Positions 1 to 10,029 are shown, counted from the stretch's first letter. The stretch is 64,000 bases of DNA from Photobacterium sp. TY1-4 (GCF_025398175.1 NZ_CP099734.1:868001-932000), one strand, 5' to 3'. Made by a program: numbers and translations. The notes: generated from the sequence alone by a model not told the origin.

Positions 1-485
1 GTCCATCCGACAGTTGATCATGCATAAAGTCCAACGGCCAGACTTGATCGGCGCGGGCCGGCTCTTTCCATGGCTCCGGCTTGTTTCGGTTGAGCCTTCT
101 CCGGGGACGTATCCGCAGGTTCAGTGCCAACGCACAATAGATACGGTAAACCCGCTTATGATTCCACAGGAAGCCTTTAACATTGCGCAAATAATCAAAA
201 CATAGCACGAAGCCCCAGTCACTTTGCTCAGAAGTGAGCGTGACAAGCAATTGAGTTATCTCAACGTTTTCCGTTGCCATCTTAGGCTGATAACGGTACC
301 CGGTTTCGCTGATGCTGAACCACCGGCAAGCCTTGCGAATGCTAATTGAAAATCGCGCCATCGAATGCTGAGCAAGCAAGCGTCGCTCACAGGGCTTTAC
401 CACTTTTTTCCATGGCGTCTTTGATGACTTCTGCCTGTTTTAAGATCGCCAGGATCTGACTGTCCGTGTACCGTGATTTTTTCAT
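1..485 (-). pseudogene. Decayed IS3-family transposase, truncated by window start
   Basis: Read on the minus strand, this begins at an ATG at 485 with an OrfA-like start (MKKSRYTDSQILAILKQAE). It then passes abruptly into OrfB-like sequence (VIKDAMEK), and a stop at 387-389 ends this frame after 32 codons. A shifted frame (388 down to 1) continues without stops as typical IS3-family OrfB, with SISETGYRYQP, NHKRVYRIYC and WPLDFMHDQLSDG, the last carrying the first Asp of the DDE site. Most of OrfA is therefore missing, and a one-base shift in the A-rich run near 396-410 separates the two frames. The element looks dead. The family call is from remembered IS3 OrfB sequence; the subgroup is uncertain. 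Confidence 0.8.
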
Positions 486-911
486 GCAGAATCTCCTTTC
501 GTTTAGGTTACGAGAAAATTCTACTTTTGGCTGCTGTTATTTTTCGCGGGGATTACCTTTGAACGCTAGCGAAAAATCTGCTTTGGTATCTACTCACACC
601 GTGGGGATCTGTTCAGCTCACACGTATTGTCGGTGGTGGGAACATGTATGAAACGAGGGTTTTCTGCGCTGGGTATCATCAGCGGCATCGTGATGGCGGT
701 CATTCGAAAGCAGACCCACTCGGATTTTTTGGTCTCATTCCTGCCTAGTCAATCCCCTCTGGTGAAGGATTACATCGTCGCATGATTGCTGCTGCTATTT
801 GTATAATAAAAATATGCACCATTGAGCATATGCGTTCTAAGATATGAAGGAAGGTTCATTTAAGTCATTCTATTCCCAACTTTTTTGGGCAACAAAGTAA
901 CGGAGTACACC
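486..911. other. Gap between IS remnant and pilus operon
   Basis: No recognisable gene. A 45-codon open frame at 648-785 (+), starting MKRGFSALGIISGIVM, has no family I recognise and is probably chance. A TATAAT hexamer at 802-807 lies about 105 bases before the first pilus gene and could be its -10 element, but no convincing -35 sits at the right distance. The left terminal repeat of the IS should lie in the first part of this stretch, but I could not define it. Confidence 0.4.
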
Positions 912-1460
912 ATGACAAAAGCACTCGTTTTTTTTTCAGTAGCGCTAGGAGGACTGGCTTGGTCGTCTGCACCTTACAGTGCAACAGCCAGTGGGACAAT
1001 TAATGTATCTATCACGCTGGAGACTGGATGCGTCGTGAATAGCCAGCATATGCTCAATGGTGATACGGGCGGGAATTTCGGAACGCTGGGCTTCGGGAGT
1101 GTACCGACTGTGTTTACCCAACAGGATGTCGCGGTGAATGGCGGTGGCGCTAATGGTATTTCGGTTGTCTGCTCGAGTGGAACCACGCCGCAGTTTTCGA
1201 TCACGAGTGGGGCGAATGACGGCAGCGTTGATGGTGGCTCCCCGGGAAACCACGCCATGAAGAATGGCGCGAATGTAATCAACTACGCTATTTTTACGGA
1301 TGCTGCCCGCACGAATCAGCTCGAGAATGGTGTCGCAGTCAATCTTGCCCCGTTTACAGATAATACCCCCCAGACAATTGAGCTCTATGGCCGGGCATAT
1401 GGCAGTAGTAATGTGGCTGGAGCATATAGCGATACGCTTAATGTGACTTTGAGCTGGTAA
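912..1460 (+). CDS. Spore coat U domain pilin subunit (Csu-like)
   Basis: Predicted secreted structural subunit of an archaic chaperone-usher pilus. The 182-residue protein starts at ATG 912, seven bases after GGAG at 902-905; an earlier in-frame start at 885 lacks a ribosome site. It has a hydrophobic signal peptide (about residues 1-26, ending near SATA), then one spore coat protein U domain with the usual features: an early Cys (TGCVV), the FGTLGFGSV strand, a second Cys (SVVCSSG) and the end YSDTLNVTLSW. A run of nine T (928-936) lies in codons 6-9, inside the signal peptide, where slippage would switch the gene off. It heads a tight operon with a second subunit, chaperone, usher and adhesin. 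Confidence 0.85.
   Translation: MTKALVFFSVALGGLAWSSAPYSATASGTINVSITLETGCVVNSQHMLNGDTGGNFGTLGFGSVPTVFTQQDVAVNGGGANGISVVCSSGTTPQFSITSGANDGSVDGGSPGNHAMKNGANVINYAIFTDAARTNQLENGVAVNLAPFTDNTPQTIELYGRAYGSSNVAGAYSDTLNVTLSW
928..936 (+). repeat. T9 homopolymer in pilin signal peptide
   Basis: Nine consecutive T fall in codons 6-9 of the first pilus gene. Tracts of this length are prone to replication slippage, and gain or loss of one base would truncate the pilin within a few codons. Confidence 0.6.
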
Positions 1461-1464
1461 CCCT

Positions 1465-1992
1465 GTGTTCAAATCTGTATTGATCGCGGTTTTCATATTG
1501 GCCAGTAGGCACGGTTTGTTGCATGCGGCGACCAGCGATACGTTTCAAGTTTCTGCGACAATTGAGGACGGCTGCCTGGTGAATGGTGCTGTCGCCGACC
1601 CGGATCACGTGCTCGGCATCATCGCGACGATGGACTTTGGTAGCGTACCGGTAACACTTCCGACAGCTGTTTCGGCGTCGCTGATTTACCAGTCGACTTT
1701 TACACTCAGTTGCACGCCGGGCATCACGATGAATGTTTCGGTCAATGGCGGCACCAATCAAACCGATGGTAGTCGCCATCTCAAACACCAAAGTGAGCCA
1801 GAGTTGATTGCTTATCAGTTGTATCGGGATGCTGCCAAATCGCAGGCTCTTGCAATTGGGGTGGCTTATCCGGTCGATACGAGTTCGGATCCTGATGATA
1901 TAAAAATATTCTTGTGGGGATTGGCCACAATCACAGGAAACGAGCCTGCGGGAACCTATTCTGATGCATTGACCCTGACGCTGTCGTGGTAA
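1465..1992 (+). CDS. Spore coat U domain pilin subunit, second copy
   Basis: Second subunit of the pilus, 175 residues, starting with GTG at 1465, five bases after the stop of the first subunit. It has a short hydrophobic signal peptide (to about residue 21, HAA). The single spore coat U domain shows the same landmarks as its neighbour: GCLVNG, MDFGSVPV, LSCTPG, YQLYRDAA and the C-terminal YSDALTLTLSW. The protein is clearly related to the first subunit but divergent, suggesting old duplication with specialised roles, for example main shaft and minor or adapter subunit. Which is the major one cannot be told from sequence. Confidence 0.8.
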   Translation: MFKSVLIAVFILASRHGLLHAATSDTFQVSATIEDGCLVNGAVADPDHVLGIIATMDFGSVPVTLPTAVSASLIYQSTFTLSCTPGITMNVSVNGGTNQTDGSRHLKHQSEPELIAYQLYRDAAKSQALAIGVAYPVDTSSDPDDIKIFLWGLATITGNEPAGTYSDALTLTLSW

Positions 1993-2015
1993 CTGTTATC
2001 GGTGGAGAATATAAA

Positions 2016-2774
2016 ATGCATGGTTTGTCGATAAAATGGGGAATGGTATTTTTTCTCTTGATGTGGCCTGTCATTTCGGCCGCAAACTCGTTGCTGATCT
2101 GGCCTATTTACCCGAAAATTCTGGCGAACCAAAAGGCGACTTCTGTTTGGATTGAAAATCGGGGAAGGAATACGGCTTTCTTACAAGTTCGTATTTTCCG
2201 TTGGGATCAACGTGACGGTCAGGATATTTTCGCCACGCAAACACAATTGCTTGCAACGCCTCCATTTGTTCAGATCCCTGCCGGTGAAAAACAGCTGATC
2301 CGTGTGATCGATCAGACACTGGAAAACCAGACTCAGGAGTATGCTTTTCGAGTACTGATCGACGAGCTTCCGCCCCTCCGGCCCCCGGGCCAGCCGGAAG
2401 ATCAGCATTCGAGGATGGGGGTGAATATTCGAATGCGCTATTCCCTGCCTTTATTTGTGTACGGGAAAGGCTTCGCAGAGGCTGGGGCACAACGTATTGC
2501 TACACCCTCTTTGCAAGCCTGGCTTGTAACTGAAGCGGGGGAACACTACCTCCGGATCTGGAATCATGGCCGTTATCATGTTCGCCTTACCAATATGGAT
2601 GTGAGCACAGATGAAAACTCTGCTCAGTTCAGCATCCCCGGCTTGGCTGGGTATATTCTTCCGAATCAGTATAGGCAATGGCCTATTTCATCTGTTGCAT
2701 TTTCCGGTACCCGTTTGAGTTTCGAACTATATGGAACACGTTATACGATTCCACTCAATCGTGATGCTAGCTAG
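2016..2774 (+). CDS. Periplasmic pilus chaperone (PapD/CsuC-like)
   Basis: Periplasmic chaperone that would donate a strand to pilin subunits and deliver them to the usher. The 252-residue product starts at ATG 2016, eight bases after GGTGGAG; the upstream GTG at 1986 lacks such a site. It has a signal peptide ending near SAANS, then two immunoglobulin-like domains. The first carries IWPIYPKILANQKATSVWIEN and the PAGEKQLIRV segment typical of the family. The second has LRIWNHGRYHVRLTN. It lies 23 bases after the second pilin and overlaps the usher start by 11 bases, as expected for translational coupling. Confidence 0.88.
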   Translation: MHGLSIKWGMVFFLLMWPVISAANSLLIWPIYPKILANQKATSVWIENRGRNTAFLQVRIFRWDQRDGQDIFATQTQLLATPPFVQIPAGEKQLIRVIDQTLENQTQEYAFRVLIDELPPLRPPGQPEDQHSRMGVNIRMRYSLPLFVYGKGFAEAGAQRIATPSLQAWLVTEAGEHYLRIWNHGRYHVRLTNMDVSTDENSAQFSIPGLAGYILPNQYRQWPISSVAFSGTRLSFELYGTRYTIPLNRDAS

Positions 2775-5171
2775 GTTCATTTCAGGGTGCTGGGTGCTTG
2801 TTCTTTTAGGGGGATGGGTCGCCACCGGATATACCAAAGAGCCAGTGCCTGATTTACAGGTTATTCCTTTGTCACCGGAAGTTTATTCCGAAGCATTGTT
2901 CAATACTATGACCTTGCAACTCGAATTGATTATCAACCAGAATCCGACTGGGGTGGTGACAACTGTAGAGCGTCAAGAGAATGTATTTGTTGTGCCGCGT
3001 CACAGCTTAATCAATGCCGGCCTGGTTGCCGAACATCTTCCTGAAGCGGCACTCGTGAATGTAACAGCATTGTCAGATGTGAGGGTGAACTATCTTCAGG
3101 CGTCACAGCAACTCGCTCTGGAAGTACCCACGAGTTGGCTGCCGGTACAGTTTTACTCAGCACACGAAAACAATCGGTATCTCCCGGCTAAATATGGCCG
3201 GGGAGGGCTGATCAATTATCGGCTTTTTGGTACGCGTAGTACTGACGGGCAGGAAGAGTTGTCACTTAGTCATGACTTCCGGGCATTTTCTGAGTGGGGA
3301 ATCGTTTCGTCAACCGGCGTGTTCAAACATCAATGGCAAGAAGCTGATACTGATAAATCCCGGTTAGATAGTTATACCCGGTTTGACAGTCGGTATGAGT
3401 ATGCAGATCAGGATCGTTTAGTGCGATGGGAAGTTGGGGATTTTATTACGCGACCGTTAGCCTGGACTCAGCCAGTACGCATGGCCGGGATCCAATTTTC
3501 ACATGACTTCTCTATGCGGCCGGATATCGTAACGGCGCCGTTGCCTGCATTTTATGGCGCAGCTACTGCGCCAACAACATTGGAGTTATTTGTGAACGGA
3601 CTTAAAACGGATGAGCTACAAGTTGAGGCTGGTCCGTACGTTATCAATAATATTCCGATGATATCCGGCGCCGGTGAAGCAACGGTGATTGCCACTGATA
3701 TACAGGGGCGGCAAACTGTGATCACGACGCCGTTTTTTCTTGCTTCGCAGTTGTTGAAAGCTGGCTATGCCTCATACAACATCAGTGTGGGGGCAATGCG
3801 GGATAATTTTGGATTGAAATCCAACGACTATGCAGACGGTGCTTTAACGGGAGCTTGGCGGTATGGTTTGTCGGACTCCCTGACACTTGAGTTACAAACT
3901 GAGGCCTCTGATGATCTCTTGGTATCCGGGAGCGGCTTGGTTGCCAGTATTTTTCGTCTTGGAACTTTAGATACAGCAGTACGAGTCAGCCGATATCAGC
4001 AACGCAGTGGTTACGCATGGTCTGCTGGTTATAGTTATCAGGCGCAGGGAATGAATATCAGTCTGCGAACACAACGGGAAGCAGCGGTATTTACGGATTT
4101 GTCGCAAGTCAATGTACACCCTTCTATGCCCAGTGATTCTCAGAGCCGGGTCACTCAGGCTACATTCGGTATGAGCCTGGGAGCGTTCGGTTCACTTTCA
4201 GGGGGATATTTTGATATCGATCAGAATGATTCGCGCTCGCGAAATGTCAACCTGACATACAGTTATACTTTACCTTTCCAGATCAATATGTCTGTATCGG
4301 CTAATCAGGAGATTGGTGGCGATACGGTAGCCCTTGCTCAGTTTACACTGCCGCTCGGGCCTGAAACCGGCAATATCGGATTATCCCTGAAGCGGGAAAA
4401 TGAGGGCAGGGTGGCTGGTCGTGTCAGCTATAGTCGACATGCTCCCATTGATGGCGGGTGGGGGGAAGCATTTCCCATGATTTCAATGAACAGCCTACAA
4501 ACCGTGGTCAGTTTGATCTCACCTATCGTGCGCCATGGGCGCAGTTGCGCGGAGGCTTGTCCGGGACTGCCGGGTCGTATAATCATTTTGCTGAGATCGA
4601 TGGTGCACTGGCTGTAATGGATAACCAGTGGTTCGCAGCCAACCAGGTTAATGACAGCTTCGTGGTGGTTAGCACTGATGGTTTTGAGGGAGTGCCGGTA
4701 AAATATGAGAATCAAGTCGTGGGACATACAAATGGCAGTGGCTATTTCCTCGTTCCCTGGTCAACCGCATATTACACCGCAAAGTATGCGATCGATCCGT
4801 TGGGGCTACCGGCGAATGCGCAAATGCCGGAGATCGAGCAATTTGCCTCCGTTCATGCCGGTTACGGTTATTTACTGCGTTTTCCTATTCGGCTGCAGGT
4901 CGCACTGAGTCTGACCGTGACCGATTCGCTGGACCAGTATTTGCCGCTGGGTACCTATGGTGTGAGCGAATCGGGCCTCAGCGGTCAGATTGGTTGGGAT
5001 GGGATGGTCTATTTTGAAGGCATTGAACCAGGTCGTTTTGTTACGTTTTATCCGGTAGGGTCATTACCATGCCGTGTCTGGACCGAGGGAATGTACACGC
5101 GCGATGTTGAAGGAATACAAACCTTGGGCTCCCTGCGTTGTTATCCGCTCAACCAAGGAAGCCAACCATGA
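2764..5171 (+). pseudogene. Outer membrane usher, frameshifted at a G tract
   Basis: Fimbrial usher (CsuD/PapC type), the outer membrane pore that assembles and secretes the pilus. The start at ATG 2764 overlaps the chaperone end; the N-terminal region follows a signal sequence (LVLLGGWVATGYT). Homologous sequence runs in one frame to about 4460 (FYGAATAPTTLELFVNG is the plug-proximal barrel part), then continues one frame away from 4458 to 5171, ending in two-Cys C-terminal sequence (LPCRVWTEG ... LRCYPL). The switch falls exactly at six G (4460-4465); a seventh G would restore one frame of about 800 residues, the usual usher length. It is either phase-off, a genuine lesion or an assembly error. 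The first frame otherwise ends at 4617. Confidence 0.85.
4460..4465 (+). repeat. G6 tract at the usher frameshift
   Basis: Six G follow a T at 4459. Adding one G joins the upstream usher frame to the downstream frame (GGS-ISHDFNE...). The coincidence of tract and frame switch is direct from the sequence; the phase-variable reading is inference. Confidence 0.7.
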
Positions 5172-6139
5172 GAACTATGTTCCTCTGTCTGATATTACTT
5201 CAGCTCAGCTTTCTGTCACCAGTCCTCGCCTGTACATTAACAGCCTCGTCACCGTTAGCACAATTTGGTTCGGCATCGTCATTCACCGTAAAATCCGCCC
5301 CGCAACAAACATCTGCCCAACCACATGCCGGCTTGTCTTGCGATTTCTCTAAGCTCTTGTCGGTGCTAAGCGGTGATCGGATTTCAGTGACTTTGGTCAG
5401 CGCCGCCAGCGGGCAGTTAACGACTGCAAGTGATCCAGGCTCAGTGATCGACTATCAAGTTTTTGGCAATCCGGATTTGACGTTTCAATATATTTTAGGC
5501 CAGACCTATAACTATTTTGAAACCGAATTGATTGATGTACTCGGATTATGGGGGGGGACAGCCGAGTTTCCGCTCTATATACGAACGCAAAACGGGAGTA
5601 ATTTATCTGCCGGCCTCTATACCGACCAAATTACTGTTTTCTGGGACTGGGATTACTGCTCAGGAATTGGTGTTATGGGGGCTTGTTTGGGGCGAAGAAG
5701 TGGGACGGCACAGAGTCTCATCACCTTAGAACTGACAGTGACGTCTGATTGTGTCATTACGGCTCCGGATTTGAATTTTGGAACGGCACCTCTTGTCGCA
5801 GGCTTTGTACCTGTAAATCAGACAATTACCCTGACTTGTACCAAGGGGAGTGCGTACAGTATCGGCCTTGGAGATGGCGCTCATGTCAGTGGTAGCCAGC
5901 GACGAATGAGTTCAGGAACGGATTACTTGGCTTATGAAATCTATAAATCGGCAGGAAATGAGCGGTGGGGGAGTTTAGGGGGAGAGCGTCGTGAGCACAC
6001 TGATGCGAACAACCGTAGCGGGCTCCCAGACGGTCTGACCCCCCAAGGATTTGACTATCGGGGGGTCATCTTGTCGGGCCAGGTTACCCCGCCCCCGGGA
6101 ACTTACAGCGATAGTGTTATTGTTGATGTGCATTTTTAA
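5168..6139 (+). CDS. Two-domain spore coat U tip adhesin (CsuE-like)
   Basis: Probable pilus tip subunit, 323 residues, starting at ATG 5168, whose ATGA overlaps the usher stop; AAGGAA lies at 5155-5160. A signal peptide (FLCLILLQLSFLSPVLA) is followed by two spore coat U-type domains: an N-terminal, less conserved one (CTLTASSP ... GLSCDFS ... GLYTDQITVFWDW) and a C-terminal canonical one (SDCVITAPDLNFGTAPL, LTCTKGSAY, YLAYEIYKSA, GTYSDSVIVDVHF). Two-domain tip proteins with an N-terminal binding domain are known in Csu systems. A G8 run (5550-5557) and further runs of five or six G or C (6039-6065) lie within the gene. It is intact here. The ligand is unknown. Confidence 0.82.
   Translation: MRTMFLCLILLQLSFLSPVLACTLTASSPLAQFGSASSFTVKSAPQQTSAQPHAGLSCDFSKLLSVLSGDRISVTLVSAASGQLTTASDPGSVIDYQVFGNPDLTFQYILGQTYNYFETELIDVLGLWGGTAEFPLYIRTQNGSNLSAGLYTDQITVFWDWDYCSGIGVMGACLGRRSGTAQSLITLELTVTSDCVITAPDLNFGTAPLVAGFVPVNQTITLTCTKGSAYSIGLGDGAHVSGSQRRMSSGTDYLAYEIYKSAGNERWGSLGGERREHTDANNRSGLPDGLTPQGFDYRGVILSGQVTPPPGTYSDSVIVDVHF
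5550..5557 (+). repeat. G8 tract inside tip adhesin gene
   Basis: Eight consecutive G encode the tail of a Trp codon and two Gly codons in the N-terminal domain of the adhesin. Loss or gain of one G would truncate the protein about 40% of the way along. Confidence 0.6.
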
Positions 6140-6618
6140 CGCTCAATAGGCGTTTATCATCATGGGTACGGTGACATAAAAAGCATAAAGTAACGACCAA
6201 GCTTTATCCCAAGCCCTCCCCTTCAAATTACTCAACAGTCTCTGTAAACAGCTCTAGATCTTACAGGAGCGGCTCACCACACCGAACTCCATCAGCACCC
6301 AGACTATTAGTTGAACCCCTGGATTACACGCCCCCAATTTTTCATTTAACCGGTACAGATGACGATCGATTTCAAACCTCCGTATTTCACTCATTGCTGT
6401 AGAGCCTGACTGATGCAACGGGGATACGTCGCTCGCCGCACCGCGAAGGCGGGAAGTGGTATGGGAAAACGACATGCTGCGGTTCAAAAAACAGATAACA
6501 CAAACACTTTAATTGTTCATTTTGTCACCCACACACTTGCATCAGGAGCAGCACTCGACTAGATTGGCCCGGTAATTCCCTCCAGCCTTTTCCACGACCG
6601 ACCAAGGTATCACCTTTT
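6140..6618. other. Gap between adhesin and diguanylate cyclase
   Basis: No convincing gene. A 77-codon minus frame (6254-6487) has no recognisable family and no good ribosome site. It should hold the end of the pilus transcript and the promoter of the cyclase, but I cannot point to a clear hairpin or hexamer pair. Confidence 0.4.
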
Positions 6619-8199
6619 ATGGCGCAATCCCCGACGTTGAAAGTTGATCTACGTAAATTGATTCTATTACTGACCGTTGTCAGCGTATTCGTCACGATGA
6701 GTAATTCGTTTTACTCTATTTATAAAGTCCAGCGTGACCTGCTGATCAAAAAAACGATGGAATCCAACCAGGTTTACGCGCGGAAAATGGCGGAAACGAC
6801 GGACACCTTCATTGAATCGGCCCAGGAACAACTAGCCTTTAGCGCTCACCGATTAAGTTCATTGATGCAGGACGAATCGCAGCTAATGGCGGAGACTGAT
6901 CGGCTGCGCCGGCAAACCAAAACCTTCAACTCCGTGGTCATTGTAAACGCAACGGGAAAAATTGTTGCCGTATCTCCGGAAACCCTGCAAATCAAAGGGA
7001 TCCGCCTGAGTACAGAAAACTCAATGCAGTCTTTACAAGCCAAGCGGCCTCTGGTGACCGATCCCTTCGTTTCACCTGCAGGAAACTACCTCATCAGTAT
7101 TTCCCACCCTATTTTTTCTGTGCAGGGGAAATACCTGGGTTATATCTCTGGAAGCATTTACCTGGAAAAGAAAAATATCTTGTCTGATGTTTTAGGCAAG
7201 CACAGTTACCAGGACGGCTCTTATCTATATGTTGTTGATCGCAATAAAACGCTGATTTATCACCCGGAACAATCCAGGATCGGAGAAGTGATTGACAATA
7301 ACGATGCCATCAATTACGTACTCTCCGGCAATCAAGGCTCAATGAATATGATGAACTCTTTAGGCATCGACATGTTAGCCGGATTCTCGCCTGTTGAGCG
7401 TACCGGATGGGGGATTGTTGCCCAACGGCCGAAAGTCAGTACACTTTCCGAGCTGGACGAGCAAATGATGGCGGTGTTTGTCACGACCATTCCGGTCGGA
7501 CTCCTGACCCTTGCTGGGATCTGGATCTCAGCCATCTTTATTTCACGGCCCCTCTGGCAATTGGCCCGGGAAGTGAAAACACTGGATCATAGCGATACTG
7601 TTGAGCACATTCAGGATATCCGCTCCTGGTACTTTGAAGCAGCACAACTGAAAGCCGCGATCACCAAATGCCTGGATATGATGGCACGAAAGATCAGCCA
7701 ATTAGATGCCGACAGCCATACCGACCCGTTAACCAACCTTTTTAACCGGCGCGGAATGCTGAAGGCCTTAGATGCTTTCAGTGACAATCATCAGGCCTTT
7801 TCCGTGATGGCCTTAGATATCGATCGATTCAAACAGGTCAACGATACCTATGGTCATGATGTGGGAGATAGGGTGATAGCCACCGTTGCCGAGCTGATGC
7901 GATCTCATGCCAGGCAAGGAGATGTCCTGTGTCGCTCGGGTGGTGAAGAATTTCTCATTTTTCTCACCGACACCGACCTTGAGCACACGTTTAAGGTTGC
8001 TGAACGCCTAAGGGAAGCCATCTCAGCTTATGAGATTCCTTCCGTAGGAAAAATCACAGTATCTATCGGGATTGCGCATTGTACGGGGGAACACGCCCAT
8101 GTTCATGATTCCATCAAACGGGCAGACAGCGCCCTGTATGCGGCTAAATCCAACGGACGAAACCGCACCGTGCGCAGTGATGAAAAGTTGCTTGTCTAG
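6619..8199 (+). CDS. Membrane diguanylate cyclase, dCache-like sensor plus GGDEF
   Basis: Predicted inner-membrane enzyme making cyclic di-GMP from two GTP. In 526 residues it has a first membrane segment (about 12-34), an extracytoplasmic sensor of about 250 residues resembling double Cache domains (VVIVNATGKIVAVSP, LYVVDRNKTLIYHP), a second membrane segment (about 285-307), a linker, and a GGDEF domain (about 365-520). The active-site motif is GGEEF at 441-445, and the feedback-inhibition site RxxD is present at 432-435 (RQGD), so it should be active and product-inhibited. It sits directly downstream of the pilus operon, so a role in attachment is plausible but not shown. The sensed ligand is unknown. 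Confidence 0.9.
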   Translation: MAQSPTLKVDLRKLILLLTVVSVFVTMSNSFYSIYKVQRDLLIKKTMESNQVYARKMAETTDTFIESAQEQLAFSAHRLSSLMQDESQLMAETDRLRRQTKTFNSVVIVNATGKIVAVSPETLQIKGIRLSTENSMQSLQAKRPLVTDPFVSPAGNYLISISHPIFSVQGKYLGYISGSIYLEKKNILSDVLGKHSYQDGSYLYVVDRNKTLIYHPEQSRIGEVIDNNDAINYVLSGNQGSMNMMNSLGIDMLAGFSPVERTGWGIVAQRPKVSTLSELDEQMMAVFVTTIPVGLLTLAGIWISAIFISRPLWQLAREVKTLDHSDTVEHIQDIRSWYFEAAQLKAAITKCLDMMARKISQLDADSHTDPLTNLFNRRGMLKALDAFSDNHQAFSVMALDIDRFKQVNDTYGHDVGDRVIATVAELMRSHARQGDVLCRSGGEEFLIFLTDTDLEHTFKVAERLREAISAYEIPSVGKITVSIGIAHCTGEHAHVHDSIKRADSALYAAKSNGRNRTVRSDEKLLV

Positions 8200-8215
8200 C
8201 GGTCAGTTATGGCAG

Positions 8216-8248
8216 AAACATGAGTTGCTCCTGTCGCAACTCATGTTT
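8216..8248. terminator. Hairpin between convergent cyclase and receptor genes
   Basis: A perfect 13-bp stem (8216-8228 with 8236-8248) with a seven-base loop lies just after the cyclase stop and before the convergent receptor gene. The stem ends are A3/T3, so it could serve both strands. Confidence 0.65.
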
Positions 8249-8340
8249 GAATATTAACGCATGGGTGACTTGTCAGTTCAGGCTACATTCTTAAACGAGA
8301 ATAGGGAGTTGACTAAGTCAACCAGGGGCAGCTTTCATGA

Positions 8341-9654
8341 CTAAAGCTGCTTAGCAAAACTCCCTACAGCCTCGTCAACCTTTTCAGCTCCCAAGCGAAT
8401 ATCATTCATCACCTGCCCGGCTTCGTTTGAAAGCTGAAGGGCCTCTGATGCCTGTAATAAACTTTGCTTGATTAAAGTCACGGCATTTTCCGTTAATGAC
8501 AAGTTTTCTGACACCACAGCCACAATTTCTTCGGTGGTCTGGCTAGTTCGCGACGCTAACTGACGCACTTCATCAGCCACCACGGCAAACCCCCGCCCCT
8601 GATCACCTGCCCTGGCGGCTTCAATTGCTGCATTCAGTGCCAGAAGATTCGTTTGGCCAGCAATACCATCAATGCTGGTTACCAAGTCATTGATTTTTTG
8701 CGACTGGGTATTTAAAGCCTGAATTCCCTCGTTCGCCCGAGTCATTTGTGATGCCAACTCTTCAACCTTATGAATTGTCGCCTCGATGACTTCCATCCCT
8801 TGGGATGTCTGTAGCCCCGTTTCTGTCGAGACTTCATGCGCTATTCCTGCCGCCTCAGCAATTACATTTTCACGCACGACTTGGTCTGTAATCACCGTGG
8901 CAAACTTCACGACCTTATACAGTTCACCATGGGCGTTATAAATCGGATTGTACGAGGCTTCCAGCCAAACTGTATTCCCGTAGCTGTCAATACGCTTAAA
9001 ACGATCTGAAACAAATTCACCTCGGCCCAATTTCTGCCAGAAAGCTTCATAAGCCAGGGATTTTGCATCTGAAGTCTCACAAAACATCCGGTGATGCTGG
9101 CCAATAATCTGAGATTTTTGATACCCCATAGAGGCCAAAAAGTTCTCATTCGCATCGACAATAGTCCCGTCCAGGTTAAACTCAATTACAGCAGTCGAAC
9201 GATGCAGCGCCTTAATCAAATCTTCCTGTTCACGGGAAGTTGTAATCGTTCTGGTCAACTCTGAAGCATAAATATGAATATGACGAATAATTGCATCAGA
9301 TTCCACGATTGGCTGGAGAATCGCCCTTAACCAAGCGACATCTCCATTATTCTTTCTAACTTCGATGGCACCGTTCCAATGATGCCCCTTCTTGATTGCT
9401 TCCGCCATCCGCTGACAGTGCAAGGTATTCCGGGATTTTTCAGGCACTAAATCCGTAATATGCTTTCCCTGAATGACCATCTCATCCAATTGAGTTTCTT
9501 GTTGGAATAAAGAGTTTGCAGAAAGGATCACCCCGTGACTATCTAGGGTTAAACGTAACATACTCGACTCTAGACTCGATTTCACTTGCGATAAGACATT
9601 TAACTCGTTTTTCAGTTTTTGATGTTCTTGCTGCGCCGATCTATTAAAAAACAT
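8341..9654 (-). CDS. Soluble PAS-PAS methyl-accepting chemotaxis protein
   Basis: Cytoplasmic chemoreceptor of 437 residues, expected to signal to CheA/CheW. An N-terminal coiled segment is followed by two PAS domains (about 35-150, with [13 protein letters not shown], and 155-275, with [19 protein letters not shown] and a PAC segment [12 protein letters not shown]), then the MCP signalling hairpin whose tip carries [13 protein letters not shown]. No membrane segment or HAMP domain is visible, so the signal is internal, perhaps redox or a bound cofactor as in Aer-like proteins. I chose the ATG at 9654 (after AGAAGAGA) over the one at 9699, which has no ribosome site. A small hairpin (8332-8352) overlaps its stop. 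Confidence 0.87.
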   Translation of the reverse strand: MFFNRSAQQEHQKLKNELNVLSQVKSSLESSMLRLTLDSHGVILSANSLFQQETQLDEMVIQGKHITDLVPEKSRNTLHCQRMAEAIKKGHHWNGAIEVRKNNGDVAWLRAILQPIVESDAIIRHIHIYASELTRTITTSREQEDLIKALHRSTAVIEFNLDGTIVDANENFLASMGYQKSQIIGQHHRMFCETSDAKSLAYEAFWQKLGRGEFVSDRFKRIDSYGNTVWLEASYNPIYNAHGELYKVVKFATVITDQVVRENVIAEAAGIAHEVSTETGLQTSQGMEVIEATIHKVEELASQMTRANEGIQALNTQSQKINDLVTSIDGIAGQTNLLALNAAIEAARAGDQGRGFAVVADEVRQLASRTSQTTEEIVAVVSENLSLTENAVTLIKQSLLQASEALQLSNEAGQVMNDIRLGAEKVDEAVGSFAKQL

Positions 9655-10029
9655 ATGGTGTCTCTTCTGAGGTTTAAGCATCAAGAAAAACGTAACCATA
9701 ACGTATTTTTTGCACTACACAAAGTTCAGGTGGAGACAATCAACGCATTTTAATAAATTATAGCCGACTGATAGTGCAGGTTTGGCAAATACACGTCATA
9801 ACACCGACAGATTAAATACAGCAAATGTTCAATCCGCAAGCAACGCAGTAGTGCAACGAATATGCGGCTGGACAAAGGATATGAGATATTATTGCTCGGA
9901 AGTATTTCCTGGGCTGGACAGCCAGGCGGCGATCAGTCGGTGAGAGGATAATATAGGCGTTCGAATAACCTCCAGAAACCCCGAACGTATCACGTCTGAC
10001 AAATAAGCCGCGATAATATATGCTTTACC
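9655..10029. other. Gap before ISAs1 remnant
   Basis: Nothing coding that I can support. The promoter of the chemoreceptor gene should lie at its left end. The missing 5' half of the ISAs1 transposase is not here, so the element was truncated by deletion. Confidence 0.4.

Noticed and set aside
648..785. 45-codon open frame before the pilus operon
   Set aside because: Start and ribosome site are weak and no family recognised; kept only as a remark in the gap.
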